Source: Aphelenchoides besseyi
Taxonomy: Eukaryota > Nematoda > Chromadorea > Rhabditida > Aphelenchoididae
Direction: 5' to 3'
Length of the DNA: 64,000 nucleotides
Assembly (NCBI GenBank): GCA_024699855.1
Contig: JAMPIQ010000003.1
Coordinates: 868,001 to 932,000, forward strand
A program made the translations under genes and the position numbers. This document shows, piece after piece, positions 20,470 to 31,733 of this stretch. A model generated the notes under the pieces. The model was not told where the DNA came from. It worked only from the letters and a program-made list of their open reading frames with translations, and ran no database searches. Position 1 is the first letter of the stretch. The number at the start of each line of letters is the position of its first letter.

Positions 20470-20476
20470 CTTCAGT

Positions 20477-20668
20477 ATGTTGAGTCCTCGGTCGATGCGA
20501 ACTCTCGCTATGGGTCGAAAGCCTAAACTCCGTGGAGGATCGCGTTGTCTATCTTCCCCGTTCGGGACTGACCTTTTTTTGTGTTTTTTTAAATCTTTTT
20601 TTGGCACCAATAAACTCTTCGTCTCTAATCGATTTAAGGCATTAAACAAATTCAATAATAGGGACTAA
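20477..20668 (+). CDS. Hypothetical small spliced-transcript ORF
   Basis: A donor at 20401 and an acceptor (TTCTTCAG, 20468-20475) frame an intron just before the ATG. The ORF begins MLSPRSMRTLAMGRKPKLRG and contains AATAAA at about 20609, inside the reading frame, so the true coding end is doubtful. No family recognised. It may be a short peptide or a non-coding transcript. Confidence 0.25.
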   Translation: MLSPRSMRTLAMGRKPKLRGGSRCLSSPFGTDLFLCFFKSFFGTNKLFVSNRFKALNKFNNRD

Positions 20669-21030
20669 TGAGGCGCTGGGAACAAACTTAAAGCGTCACG
20701 AACATCGCAAAACAGCGACCAAAACATAGTTTAAACGACAAAATGTGAAGATCACTTATTCGAATTGATACCAAGAAAACAACTGTTCGAACATTCCACA
20801 TACACTGACGCATGTATCATGATCGATATTTTGCGATTACCATTCAAATCGCCTTCCGACACCTCTCGTTTCTTTTATTAGAAGAATATTTTTTGACATA
20901 ATCTACTTATTCAGAAGTTCAATCGACCATCCATTTTGTTTTCTATCTTCTTGCTAATGAGCTTGTAAGTTGGAACATTTGCGAGCAATGTTCAATTACA
21001 CTCATTTCATTCTCAAAATTTCAACATGAA

Positions 21031-21300
21031 ATGTTGCGTTTGATCACAGAAAAGCACTTCCGAGTAGCATTTCTACTTTCACTTTTTGCTTATTCTGATA
21101 ATCGGAACAATAATCCGCTAGAAAACAGTTTTTCGAACAAACAGTCAAAGAGTCTTCGGAGCTTAATGTTGAAAATACTTTCGTTCTTCAAAGCACCTGC
21201 ACGTCTATTCGATTATCGAACTCCATTCATATTTACACAAATAGAAATCTCGACAAACAGCTTAGAAGAAGTCATAAACGATAGTCAAGATAATAAATAA
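21031..21300 (+). CDS. Hypothetical small protein
   Basis: 89 residues, MLRLITEKHFRVAFLLSLFA followed by Asn/Ser-rich sequence and a polar tail. AATAAATAAA overlaps the stop, fitting a transcript end. The hydrophobic patch at residues 11-22 could be a weak signal peptide. No relative recognised. It converges on the 3' end of the CBP gene, 79 bases away. Confidence 0.3.
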   Translation: MLRLITEKHFRVAFLLSLFAYSDNRNNNPLENSFSNKQSKSLRSLMLKILSFFKAPARLFDYRTPFIFTQIEISTNSLEEVINDSQDNK

Positions 21301-21378
21301 ACGTAAGAATAAACAAAAGTTAACAAAAAGTTCGGGGACCAAGAATAAAAAAGTTGAACAAAAAAGATACGCAAATGT

Positions 21379-24300
21379 TTAGCGACGTATAAAAGTTGTC
21401 GTTATCTGATCCGGCGGGCGTATTTGTTGGCCTTGTCCGTGCGGATTCATGCGTTGTTGGGACGAACCAGACATCATATGAGCGTGCGGTGGCATCGGCA
21501 TTCCCGACTGTTGCATTTGGTATTGATGCATCTGTTGGTTGGGCTGCAAAGAAAAGCGATTATTTTCAAACTCTTCATTTCTTGATTGCTTACGTGCATT
21601 CGCTGTTGATTCATGTGCATCCCGGGCATTTGATTCTGCATCGGCATTTGGGTTTGATGATATTGCGGCGGTGGATGCATACCACCTGTCGGGTTGAGTT
21701 TACTCGGTGCCGTTTGTTCTGAAAATTAAGTTCTATTGCTTGAACTTTGTTGAATAGTTACGTTGATAATGACCGCCATCATTGCCGTTCATATGACCAT
21801 GAGCTTGTGGTACCATTTGATGTTGCGAATGAAGTGGCTTTGTATTCTGACCATGAGGTAACTGTTGATATTGATGCGAGTTAGCGGCCATTTGCGAATG
21901 TTGAGATTGTATGCTCATCTGACTACTCTGTGGCATTTGAGGTGCATTTGAAGTCGAAGGTTGAGATGCCGGAGCGGATGTTTGAGTTGGCTGAGAACCA
22001 CCACCGCCCGCGGCGTGCAGTTTTTCGATTCGCCGCCTCATCATCATGTCGGCACGTCGGTTTTGAGATCGTTTCTGCTCTTGCAACTTCTGACGGATAT
22101 TCGAACAGAAAGGTACCTAAAAATATGAAGATTTTCAGGAAAGCGTTATAAATGAACTTACAGGACACTGAGCCAAATTGCAATGTTTGGCGTGATAGCA
22201 ACAGAGAGCAATGAGTTGTTTGCAAACCGAGCAGTTCGTAGTTTGTCGACGTTTACACAATTTGGTGTGTTGTACAACACGTTTCATCTTCATGCAAGTA
22301 GAACGACGACAATTAGCATCTCGGCATTGACAGGCATGAACAAGCGATTTAATGCATTTCTTCACGGACTCGTTACGTGCGTTATGCGTCTCATTCGATT
22401 TGTCGACTTCAATGAGCTGCTTCACTTCTTCCATCTTGTGCTCATGACCAATCTCCTGGTAACAATTGCCACAAAGATCGTAATCCTGAAAATCATGGTT
22501 TGATTGACAAATAGATGATCAAAACTCTCACCTCGCAAACTGTGCAATGCCATTTGCCGTCGTTGTTTCCGCATTTGTTACACGTGTACGTAGCAATATC
22601 CTTATTCTCTTGAGTGTGCAGAGCGTGACAGAAATTCAGAGTGCTATATTTGGCTCGTCGCATCGATGAGAACTCCCAGTGTTCGTCTCTCGCTTTGCTC
22701 AAGAACGTGTCCCTACCATCCATTAGTTCACTTGACATCAACGCATCGGGATCTTCGATTTCGTGGTTGTTCACCGACAACTCAGCTTGTTGGGAAACCA
22801 GTCGAATTGTGAAGAAAACTTCTTTGTGCTTCTCGAACAGATTGAAGAGTTTGTCTGTGACTTCGTTCCCCGTTCCAGCTGCTGCCTTCTTCTTATGTTT
22901 GCTGAGTTTTTTCAGGTTGCTCTTCTTTTTGCTCGACTTGTTGTTCTTTTTGAGTCGAAGTCCATCGTCCGTTTGGAAAAGATCGTCTTCGTCGTCATCT
23001 GCTGCAGCCGCCAACGATTGTTCCAACTTCCTTCGTTCATTCTCCTCTTTTTCGGCGTCACGAATACAATCCTCAATCATGTTCGGCCAGAAATCGCCTT
23101 CAAAATACGGCAACGTTGTTGGACTTTGCAGATCATCGTCTTTAGCCTGAAAATGAGATTCTCTATTGCAATTTCAGGAAAAACTTTATTACCTGCTTGA
23201 GAATGTCTTTGTACTCGTAAACAGTTTCCTCTTGTCGTCCTTTGTCCAACATTCGTTTGTACCAATCTTGCAAGCGTTTCGGTTTCGGAATCTTCTGTTC
23301 GGGCGGATGACAATGGAAAATGTAGTCATCGCCTTCCGATGGTGGACACGCCCAAATATGAGCCATCGTATAGCCGAGATTCTTCACATACTGCAGATAA
23401 CCCAACAGAATCTCGTGATAGACGTCCGTTCGAAGTTCTCGTGGTTGAAAGAAATGAACCGAATCGAGATACGCGATGTAAACACGTCGACGATTTGGCA
23501 GTGGACATTTGCTGCCGTATTCTTGAACATGCAGGCCGAAGAAACATACTTCCACGTTATCGATGACTTCAAATGCGAAGATCGCTTTTGTTTTGTATGG
23601 AAATCTTTCGGGAAACCCTTCAGAAGTATATCTAAAAATTTCGAATAACTAACAAGACAAATGGGAACCTACTTTGCTTTCATCAACGGCTTTACTTCGA
23701 CCTCTTTTTCGGAAGCACAAAGAACGCGAATAACAACCTCGTAGTTTCCTTTCCCTTTCAGATTGTTCGTCATGAACGTGTTCACTCGTTCCTCAATGTA
23801 TTGCGATAGTCGACAATGCGGGAGACGTTTGGCCGTAAATTTGTTCTCCGGTTTTGGTAGTTTGTTTCTGATTCGACAAGGGTCACAAATGAAACCTTCA
23901 GGGTAGACTTTTTTACTGTGCAATGCACAAATTCGATGCCATTTCCTTCGACAACATTTGCACAATTCGAAAGGTTCAAGATCGATTTGATCGTTCTTAA
24001 ATGTTTGAAACTTTTCTTTTGGTGCCATACTACAATAGTGACAGTAAATTGAAAAGATTTTAACGGTGCAAAAACTTACTTTGGAGGATCGCTTGGGTTG
24101 TCGTTGAGATTGATTCCTTCTGGTGGCAACGCCTCGAAACATTTCAGACAATAAACGTAACGATCGGAAACCGTAACACCGAACTTCGAAGATCCACTTT
24201 CGTACAACTTATACTGTTGATCTCGGGCAATGATACACGTTGAGGCTCCAAAACAAAACAAAGCCATTGGTGTAAACGAGAGCTTCTGACCACAGCAATA

Positions 24301-27278
24301 ACCCATTTGACGCATAACCGGATTAATGAATTCGGTGAAAACTTCACTAAGCTAAATACGACAATGTTAAACTGGAGCATGCGATTTAAACTCATCACCT
24401 TTGTGCAATATTTGTACACTTTGGAGTTTTTGCGATTGTAAAGCCACGCATTGTCGAACATCAACCACATGTCTTCACAAAACTCCCATGGATTCTTGTA
24501 TGCGCCGAGATTGAGCTTCTTTTCCATTGTTTCCATGTCCATTGGATTCTTGATGATGTTGTAATAATCCTAAACTATTCCTTAAGTGTTCTTCGTTGTA
24601 TCTTACCGGAATTTTCAGTTCTTCGGCATTCACGGGTACGCGGAATGGCAGCGATTCTTCCAAACGACCGAGTTTCTCGAGAATCGGTTTTAAGTAGCAG
24701 CGCAATTCGTTGGCATCAAAAATTTTCTCTTCAACTGGTGCTTCATCCCGATGCTCCGATCTCGTTACCACGGCATTGGAAACAGGTGGAATCATTCGAG
24801 TAGGTGGTGCATTTAGTTCTTGTTTGATGTTCACAGGTTCCGATTTGACTGTCGATTCTTGATTCATTGGAATTGGTTCTTGCTTGACTTCAATAGGCTC
24901 CGGTTTGATGTCGTTAATTGGAGTAAATCGCATTTGTTGAGACGTCGTTGAATCCTGTCTGATCATGGAAGATGGTTGACCTTGTGATGATATTGACGTG
25001 GGATTTTGCGATGCTTGTTGACTTTGTGGTGTTTGTATTCGCATCGGCGCTTGTTGTTGAGCATTTTGTATCTGTGGTTCAGATGGAAATTGCGAGTAAC
25101 CATAGGGTGGCATTTGTGTTCGATTAACTGATCCGGGGCCCATCGAGTTCTGTTGATTTGGCATCCCATTACTCATTCCTGGTTGTTGGCTGTTCATTTG
25201 ATTGGATGGCATTGGCATTCCACGGAAATTGTCGCCACCACCTTGTTCGTGAAGTCTTCGGTTTTTCTTCTCTTGCAATTCTTTTTGAATTTTATAGATC
25301 TTTTCGGCCAACAGATGGTAGTACTCGTCCTTGTCATTTGCGTTCTCGAACATGTCTTTTTCTACTTTACGAGCATACGAAATCAGATCCTTCAGACGTT
25401 GATCTTGCATAGCTGATGGATCAGGAGATGGGAAGATGGCTTTGATCAGTTTGCTGACTAAATGATTGCGAAGATCTTGAGTGATCATCGAATGCCATTC
25501 CTTTTCTTGAGAAGGTGGATCTGGCGGAGGTAAATTTGTAAAGTTTTCGGATGCAAAACTAGTGACCGAAAGTCGTCCGCTTCCATTTGGCGGCGCTACT
25601 TTGTTCGGGGGATTGTTTGATCGAAATGGATCGCTTCAAGATTATGACAATATAATTTAAGCATAATTGAACTCACTTATTTGAGGGATTGTAGTCCATG
25701 AGTAAACCGGTCGCAGCGTCGAGCGATGACTGAGAATGCAAACTTCCAGGACCGATATTTGAGGGTGGATTTGTTGAACTAGATCCTATAATTTGCTTAT
25801 TTCAAAACTTTTCAATGCACCACTTACTACTGTATGTTTTCAACGGTTTACACACGGGACAATCGTCTTTGCTACAATTCTTCCAGTGGGTGATGATCTG
25901 ACGTGAAGAAGCACAATGAGGATACGAACACGCCCGACCATTATTACAGCTAATCATATGATCAAGAACGGCTTTCATTGTGCCGCAATGAGGTAACGTA
26001 CATTGGGTACGAACGTTGACTTCCGTCTGAAACATCCGATTTTACTAAAGAAGACTCAAACCAACAGACCTTTTCTCTTTGCTGACATTTATGAGCGTGC
26101 AGCAGAAGGACGAGTTGCTGTTGAATTAGTTTGCGCTTCTCTGGATCTTGTGAATGTAGTCCTTGTGAGCGACCGAGTAGATTCTGCGCTCCAAGATTGA
26201 AGTTCGCTTGACCTGGTTGTGTTTGAATATTGGGCACTATTTGTCGTTCCTCTCCGACTGACATTACAGCGCCCGGAGTTTGTTGTTGACCATTCATTCC
26301 TTGATGCAATTGTTGAGGCGATGGTGCATAGCCGATCGGCTGATGCTGATTGGGCGGATGCTGAGGTCCACGTTGATGAGGATTTGGTGGCTGCATGTTT
26401 GAAGGCTGCTGACTCGTTTGTTGTTGAATGTAAACCTGTTGGCCTTGAGGTTGCTGTTGAGCGACCCATTGGTTTGGCTGTTGTTGGTGTGAATGCATCT
26501 GCTGCCATTGCATTGGAGGTTGTCCCGACTGAAAAGTTCATAACAATAATTTCGCACTTTCTAACTTACCATCGGGAGTCCGGCGCGTCTGCCGTACATT
26601 TGTTGTGGACGATGAGGCGGTGCACTTTGTGGATTCTGCATTCCGGGATGCATCGGCTGTCGCATTTGTGGTTGTGAATGATGCGGCATTCGATTTGTCG
26701 GAATTCCCATAGTCGACGCTGACGGAGTCATCATGTTCTGCGCGCTGTTATTCTGACCATTCGCCGGACTTCTGATCTCACTGAAACTGTTGAATTGAAG
26801 TCGAAAGAATTTTAAATGGAAATGTCAAATATACTCGTGCAAATCAAACTTGTCGAAGCTTTTGAATCATCGCTCAAACCTACCGATTATTGTTGTAATT
26901 CGGATTGTAATGTGCACGCGGACTGTTCATGGTTCCCGGCGTATTGGAGAGCAGAAGTTCTTGAAGAACGGACGGAGGCTGCGACTGCTGCTGTACATTC
27001 GATGGCATCGAAACCATGATGTTCTGACCGTTCGTCGGATGGTACGAATGCATCGATTGCTGTTGAGGCATCTGTGACGGCGGTCCATTGATGACCATTC
27101 CACCGGTCGAACCGTTGACTAGTGGGCCATTTGGCATTCCCATCTGATTGAGCTCATTGTTGTACTCGTTTATGGAGAAGTCGGAGTCTAAAAGACGATT
27201 CAAGAATAAACAGAAACCACCCTTCTTACTGTTCGGGTTTGATAACCGCTGTTTTTTGCTTCGTGGCTGATCGTCCAT
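21379..27278 (-). CDS. cbp-1: CBP/p300 transcriptional coactivator acetyltransferase
   Basis: Sixteen exons on the minus strand sum to 5181 bases, 1726 residues, from [16 protein letters not shown] at 27278 to TAA at 21379. Order: LxxLL motif (VLQELLLSN), Gln-rich region, TAZ1 (about 335-410; [13 protein letters not shown]), KIX (about 490-570; [20 protein letters not shown]), Pro/Gln-rich linker, bromodomain (about 750-843; [17 protein letters not shown]), Cys-rich RING/PHD region ([20 protein letters not shown]), HAT ([34 protein letters not shown]), ZZ ([16 protein letters not shown]), TAZ2 ([20 protein letters not shown]), and a Gln-rich tail. It acetylates histones and bridges transcription factors to the polymerase machinery in the nucleus. 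C. elegans CBP-1 is somewhat longer. All catalytic-domain landmarks look intact. Confidence 0.95.
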
Positions 27279-27973
27279 CTTTTTTTGCCCAACAGTTCGC
27301 CCGTTCGCTGAAAACAAAAAAGAAACTTTTTGGACGTGCGCGCAAAAAAATCCGCCGCGTCCGGAAAACGCGGCGCCAATCCGCCGAAGCCGATCGATGA
27401 GTCACGATGGAGGGGAAATTAACGAATATTTTTTGTAAATTTTTTTGCAACTTAAAATCAATTAACAAACGCGCAGCGAATTTTTTGGCGACTCGTACGC
27501 GCAGATGAGCGGACAGCAAGTAATGGCAATAGTCAGGTGTATGATGGCGGAGCGTGAAGAACGTGTATTGATTTTTGCGCAATTGGACGAATTTCGCGTG
27601 GAGACGTTCGAAGAAAGTTTCTTTGTTTTCGAACTTTCTCTCGGAAATCCACTTTGTAAGCCAAAAGATCGGACGACAAACAAACCTTCGAGTTCGCCGA
27701 TTGAACACGGAAAACGGAATTCGTGTTTTCGGTTCCCGTCCAACGGTCAACTGTCGTTTTTGTTGTTCAGCTGCTGGAACAATGGAAACCGACTTCCGAA
27801 TACTTGATCTTATTCTCGACAAAGATTTCGTTTCGAAGTATAACTGAGCTTTCCAACACTTCAGTAGACTTCTTGGTATTACTTCTTTCACTTTAAGAAT
27901 TGAACTTCTTCTTAATGTTTATTCGAATCAAATGACAACGATATCACAGTTGAGATTCTTGGACGACGACTTT
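27279..27973. promoter_or_regulatory. Upstream region of the CBP gene
   Basis: This 695-base gap separates the CBP start from the 3' end of the tautomerase-like gene, both on the minus strand. It is CpG-containing and open in several frames, but no frame resembles a known protein or has matched splice sites. I take it as the CBP promoter and 5' UTR. Confidence 0.45.
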
Positions 27974-28463
27974 CTATGGTTGGTTGTCTTCGGCGGTGTA
28001 TGGAACGGCCTTGTTTAGACGCAACCACTCTTTTTCGGCTTTGCTGTTCGAGATTGGAGGAACGAGTCCGGATTCGCGCCAAAAGTTCGGATCACATTCT
28101 TCGACCGCAATCGAAAACAAAAGCTATGAACAATAAACGATATCAGTTTTCTACCTCGTATTCGAATCCACGGTTCTTGATGAAAGGCGCCAAAATGGTT
28201 TCGTACTTCTTGAAGAAGCCTTCCACCATGGCATAGGACGAGAGTTGTCGAGCGATGTGTTGGATGCCGATACGAACAAATTTCTCGTGATTCTGCTTTC
28301 CACCAACGTAGAAGTCGTTCTTTTCGATGGGAATAAACAGGACCAGGACGTAGAAGGGCGGAAGGCCGACGCTCACGTAGAGGTCGTTGATTTGTTTACC
28401 CAATTCGTCTTTGTCGGCTTGGCTGAACGTGCCAGGGGTGTGGAAGAAACAATGGAAAGGCAT
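27974..28463 (-). CDS. Tautomerase_3 / cis-CaaD-like tautomerase
   Basis: Two exons (28155-28463 and 27974-28123, intron of 31 bases) give 152 residues. The start MPFHCFFHTPGTFSQADKDE has the catalytic proline right after Met. GLPPFYVLVLFIPI, FYVGGKQ, FVRIGIQHIARQL and PFIKNRGFEYE follow, then DPNFWRESGLVPPI and LNKAVPY. This pattern, including the C-terminal W-x-(E/I)-x-G-L-(V/I)-P-P and AVPY, matches the Tautomerase_3 family known mainly from fungi and bacteria. Members use Pro-1 as a general base for keto-enol or dehalogenation chemistry. The physiological substrate is unknown. The intron shows it is a resident nuclear gene. A fungal-type protein in a nematode suggests horizontal transfer; this is inference. 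Confidence 0.85.
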
Positions 28464-28937
28464 AGTTGATTGAAGAAGTAACTGTTGAGATGGAAACTGT
28501 TGGGAATAATGAGATGCCGATTCTTTCGACTCTTTTTATACGATCAATTGTGTTTTTCAACATTATAGTCGGGTCGCAAAAAACAAGAACCGTCGCTCTA
28601 GTTTGTACAGAATGCGAAGTGAAAGCTACAAAGCGTACATATTGACACACTCCGCGGTCATTTTATTTTGATTAAGAACCAGCAAACATATTGTTGTACT
28701 CCACGTACCACTGATGCTTCAAGTTGAAGGAAAAAGTTGACCGGGAGTTCTATGACAGACTACAAGAAGAACGGTCGAAAAGAAGGAGGAGTCTTGGTTG
28801 TAGTTTGTATTGAACGCGGGTACGTACTCTGAGTACCCAGAGTACGGAACGTGTTGATCTCTGGTGTTTTCGCGTGTATAAAAGCAATCATCTGAGCAAA
28901 GAAAGCTGATCAATTGCTCAGAGATTGTTTCGGTGAA
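28464..28937. promoter_or_regulatory. Divergent intergenic region
   Basis: It lies between the minus-strand tautomerase-like gene and the plus-strand aldo-keto reductase relic, so it may hold both promoters. TATAAA-like sequences occur on the minus strand near 28535 and on the plus strand at 28877. I see no coding sequence. Confidence 0.5.
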
Positions 28938-29557
28938 AATGGCAACTACTATTACGTTTTCGAATGAAGTCAAGATGCCAATCTTCGGATTGGGGACTTG
29001 GCAGGTTTGTGTGAAAAATAAGATTCAAGCTTATCGATATTTTTATGCGAACGAGGGTGAAATCGCAACAGCACTTCGAGTTGCTCTGGAAAACGGTTAT
29101 CGACTTATTGACACGGCCACTGCGTAGGTTTCTGGAGTTTGATTGCTGATGCTCGTTGATTTTAGGTACCAAAACGAGGCGGAGATCGGCATGGTTTTGC
29201 AAGAGTTCTTCAAGGCCGGAAAACTCAAACGCGAAGGTGAGGCAGAGAATCGATCGAACGTCCAGTTCATTTCTGAGTTCAGTTCTGTTGGAACAGAAAT
29301 CGTGAAAAAGACGTGGAGCTTTTGATTCGTCAATTGCTCAAGTTGTTTCAATTGGATTGCATCGACTTGTATTTGGTGCACATGCTCGCTGGATTGATGG
29401 TGAGTCTCAGGTTTGGTGCTCAGATGATTGTTCGTGTTTTCAGCGGGACATGTCCAAGGTCGACAATTCGATCAAATTGGAAGATGTTTGGCGCGGAATG
29501 GAGACGAACGGAAGAAGCAGTGAGCTGACTATTTCCGCACTTAAACTTGTTGTTTAA
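28938..29557 (+). pseudogene. Aldo-keto reductase, truncated
   Basis: Exon blocks read MATTITFSNEVKMPIFGLGT-WQ, then GEIATALRVALENGYRLIDT with ATAYQNEAEIG, then VELLIRQLLKLFQLDCIDLY with LVHM, then DMSKVDNSIKLEDVWRGMET. These match the first half of an NADPH-dependent aldo-keto reductase: the catalytic Asp and Tyr (DTATAY) are present. The strand with the catalytic lysine (FxTxK) is missing between KREG and the VELLIRQL helix, and the frame stops at 29557 where the family continues for about 200 residues. It is most likely a decayed gene. Confidence 0.7.
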
Positions 29558-29678
29558 AATGCTTTTTCTTATTTGTACCGCTCAATAAAAAGCTGAGCAA
29601 CATATTCGTAGATGACTTGCTGGTCTAATCTTGTGTTCATTGGAATCTTTGTATTTACACCAGCAACTTCGACGGACA

Positions 29679-30000
29679 CTAACTTTCGTGACCCGAACCT
29701 TCGAGCTCGTCATCCCGACTCTTCATGTACAGACGAGTTGTTTGCGCTCAAAGCAGCGGCTTCCGACGTCGATTTACGATGTTCAGAAGTTTGATTTCTT
29801 CTTCCTTGTCGGTCAACAAAATCAACGAATGAGGTTCGATAAGGTTTCCGACCACAAACTCGGGATCCAGTCCGCCTACAGAAGCTACAAATGCGTATTG
29901 AGCACTTTACAATTGTTAGCGCTCCTTTTGATATTCAAACTTGATGTTTTGGTTCTTCTCGAGTTCACATGGCCATTCAATTACCCTACTATTTGGTTGT
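29679..30000 (-). CDS. Hypothetical small gene, unrecognised
   Basis: On the minus strand three blocks join with introns. They read TKTSSLNIKRSANN, then SVGGLDPEFVVGNLIEPHSL with ILLTDKEEEIKLLNI, then SRDDELEGSGHES and TAG at 29679. The first intron uses GTAAAG...TTTGTAG, the second GTAAATC...CATGAAG. The coding-like character is better than neighbouring ORFs, but no start codon or family was found. Confidence 0.35.
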
Positions 30001-30504
30001 AACCTTTTTGTATCTTCTAACTAAATGCTAGCATTAGAGTGTCCATCAGAAAAACCGTTTGTAGGAAACTGTAGCACAGCGGTCATTAGCTTCCAAACAC
30101 AGTTTGTGAGTTTAGCGAACGGAATCTTCTCGACTTTTAATGGAGTTTAATGAGTTCACTCATAATCAACGTTTGCTTGTGCTTTCTGCTTCTGTGACAT
30201 TAAATCAAATCGCCTGAATAACCAAAGACCAAAGTCATGTGATGCGATCCATACACAACTTCCGTTCTCATTTTTTATTGACTGTTTGTTCAGCCGTTTG
30301 GATAAATGTTCTTCTGTTCTCACAGATATCTGAACAAATATTTAGCTATTCTCGATCTTCCACCTTTAACTCGTCATATGCTTTTCATCTAATCGAACCA
30401 ATGGGCAGCCCACATTGGCGATTGTTCAAACAAATGAATTCACTCGGTTCAAAAGGGTTGATGTTCGCTGGTCGCCAATTAATCTTTGACTGCTTGTCAA
30501 AAAC
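30001..30504. other. Intergenic stretch upstream of the astacin gene
   Basis: No supported gene. Presumably carries the astacin promoter. ORFs here lack splice signals or known motifs. Confidence 0.4.
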
Positions 30505-31733
30505 ATGAGAGACAAACCGATAGTACCGATTTATTTTCTATTCGTTCTGATATTCGTTATTGTAGTGGTTTCGGCGCGAAATATACCGTCCACTACAAAT
30601 GACTATAAAATGATTGAACAAGTGGAAAAAAAGGAAGATTTGGAACAAGAAGATATTGATGAAGAAGAAGAGCAAGAGGATGAAGAAGACCATCCGGCAA
30701 TTCATGAGATTAACGTTCGAATTCAACGCGACAGTAATATTATGTATGGCGACATTCGTAAGTCATAGGAGTCTTCTTGCTAATCGGTTGACTAGTTTAG
30801 TTTCAAAACCCGAAGTTGGTTTTCAGCGAGCGATAGTGAAGTATAACGGATACAATCGGTGGGAAACTAATGTGGTTCCTTACGTAATAGCAAATCAATT
30901 CACAAGACATGAGTTAGTTAACTTCGAGAACTCTAATAAGGCTTGTTTAGAAAAATTATGATCAGGGTATCTCTTCGACGACTTCAATTTCGAACGTGTT
31001 TCAAGTTCCCAAAGAAAACCAATCAAAGGGATTACGTTTATATAGCCAGAAGAAACGGATGCTTCAGTGAATTGGGACGGAGAGGTAATTGATTGATGAA
31101 AGAATAATGTACAGGGATGGCTTGCAGGTGGCGGTCAGTTGTTGTCGTTGGGAAGAGGTTGTGTTCATAAATCAATAATACAACACGAGATGATGCATGC
31201 GGTTTTTTATGTTTTCTTTCTTTTTTAAAGGAAGCTTTTAGCTTGGCATTCACCATGAGCATCAGCGACCGGATCGTGACAACTATCTTAAAGTGTTGTT
31301 CAACAACGTGCAAAGCGGAATGGAATGTAAGTTCTGATGATTTGAGTTAAACTTTTTGGTTTAGCGCAAGTGACAAAGCTTAGCCACGAATTTGTCAGCC
31401 TTAATGGCATCGAGTACGACTACAGAAGCATAATGCATTACAATGGCGATGCATTTGGAAAACCCGCAGGCAACGGTCGACTTCTTCAAACATTGGTTCC
31501 TCTAGAGGTAATTGAAAGCAGAGCCATTTAAAACAACACCTTTGCAGGACGGAGTGAAGTTACGACGTAACAAAAGGCTTACACGCACTGACATAAAACG
31601 ATTGAATATCCTGGGAAACTGCAAAGCAGGTAACCGCTTACTCTCGACTATATTATTCACTCTTGCAGTTAAAAACAAAAGGCACAGACGGCATCACAGA
31701 CGAAACCGTAAACACTCATCCCGTCGCAACTAA
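30505..31733 (+). CDS. Astacin-family zinc metalloprotease
   Basis: Eight exons (30505-30757, 30801-30912, 30951-31084, 31128-31201, 31242-31326, 31365-31507, 31548-31629, 31669-31733). The N-terminus MRDKPIVPIYFLFVLIFVIV is a signal peptide or anchor. A very acidic propeptide (Glu/Asp-rich, about 35-70) follows. The catalytic domain starts near AIVKYNGYNRWETNVVPYVI. The zinc site HEMMHALGIHHEHQRPDRD is complete across an intron (HExxHxxGxxHE), and the Met-turn SIMHYNGDAFG is present. The domain ends near DIKRLNILGNC and is followed by a His/Arg/Lys-rich tail (HRRHHRRNRKHSSRRN). No EGF or CUB domains are seen, unlike many nematode NAS proteases. Substrate unknown; secreted proteolysis is expected. 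Confidence 0.88.

Noticed and set aside
27226..27891. 221-codon open frame on the minus strand upstream of CBP
   Set aside because: It overlaps the CBP start in another frame, has no recognisable domain, signal peptide or partner exons, and reads as low-complexity Lys/Arg/Phe sequence.
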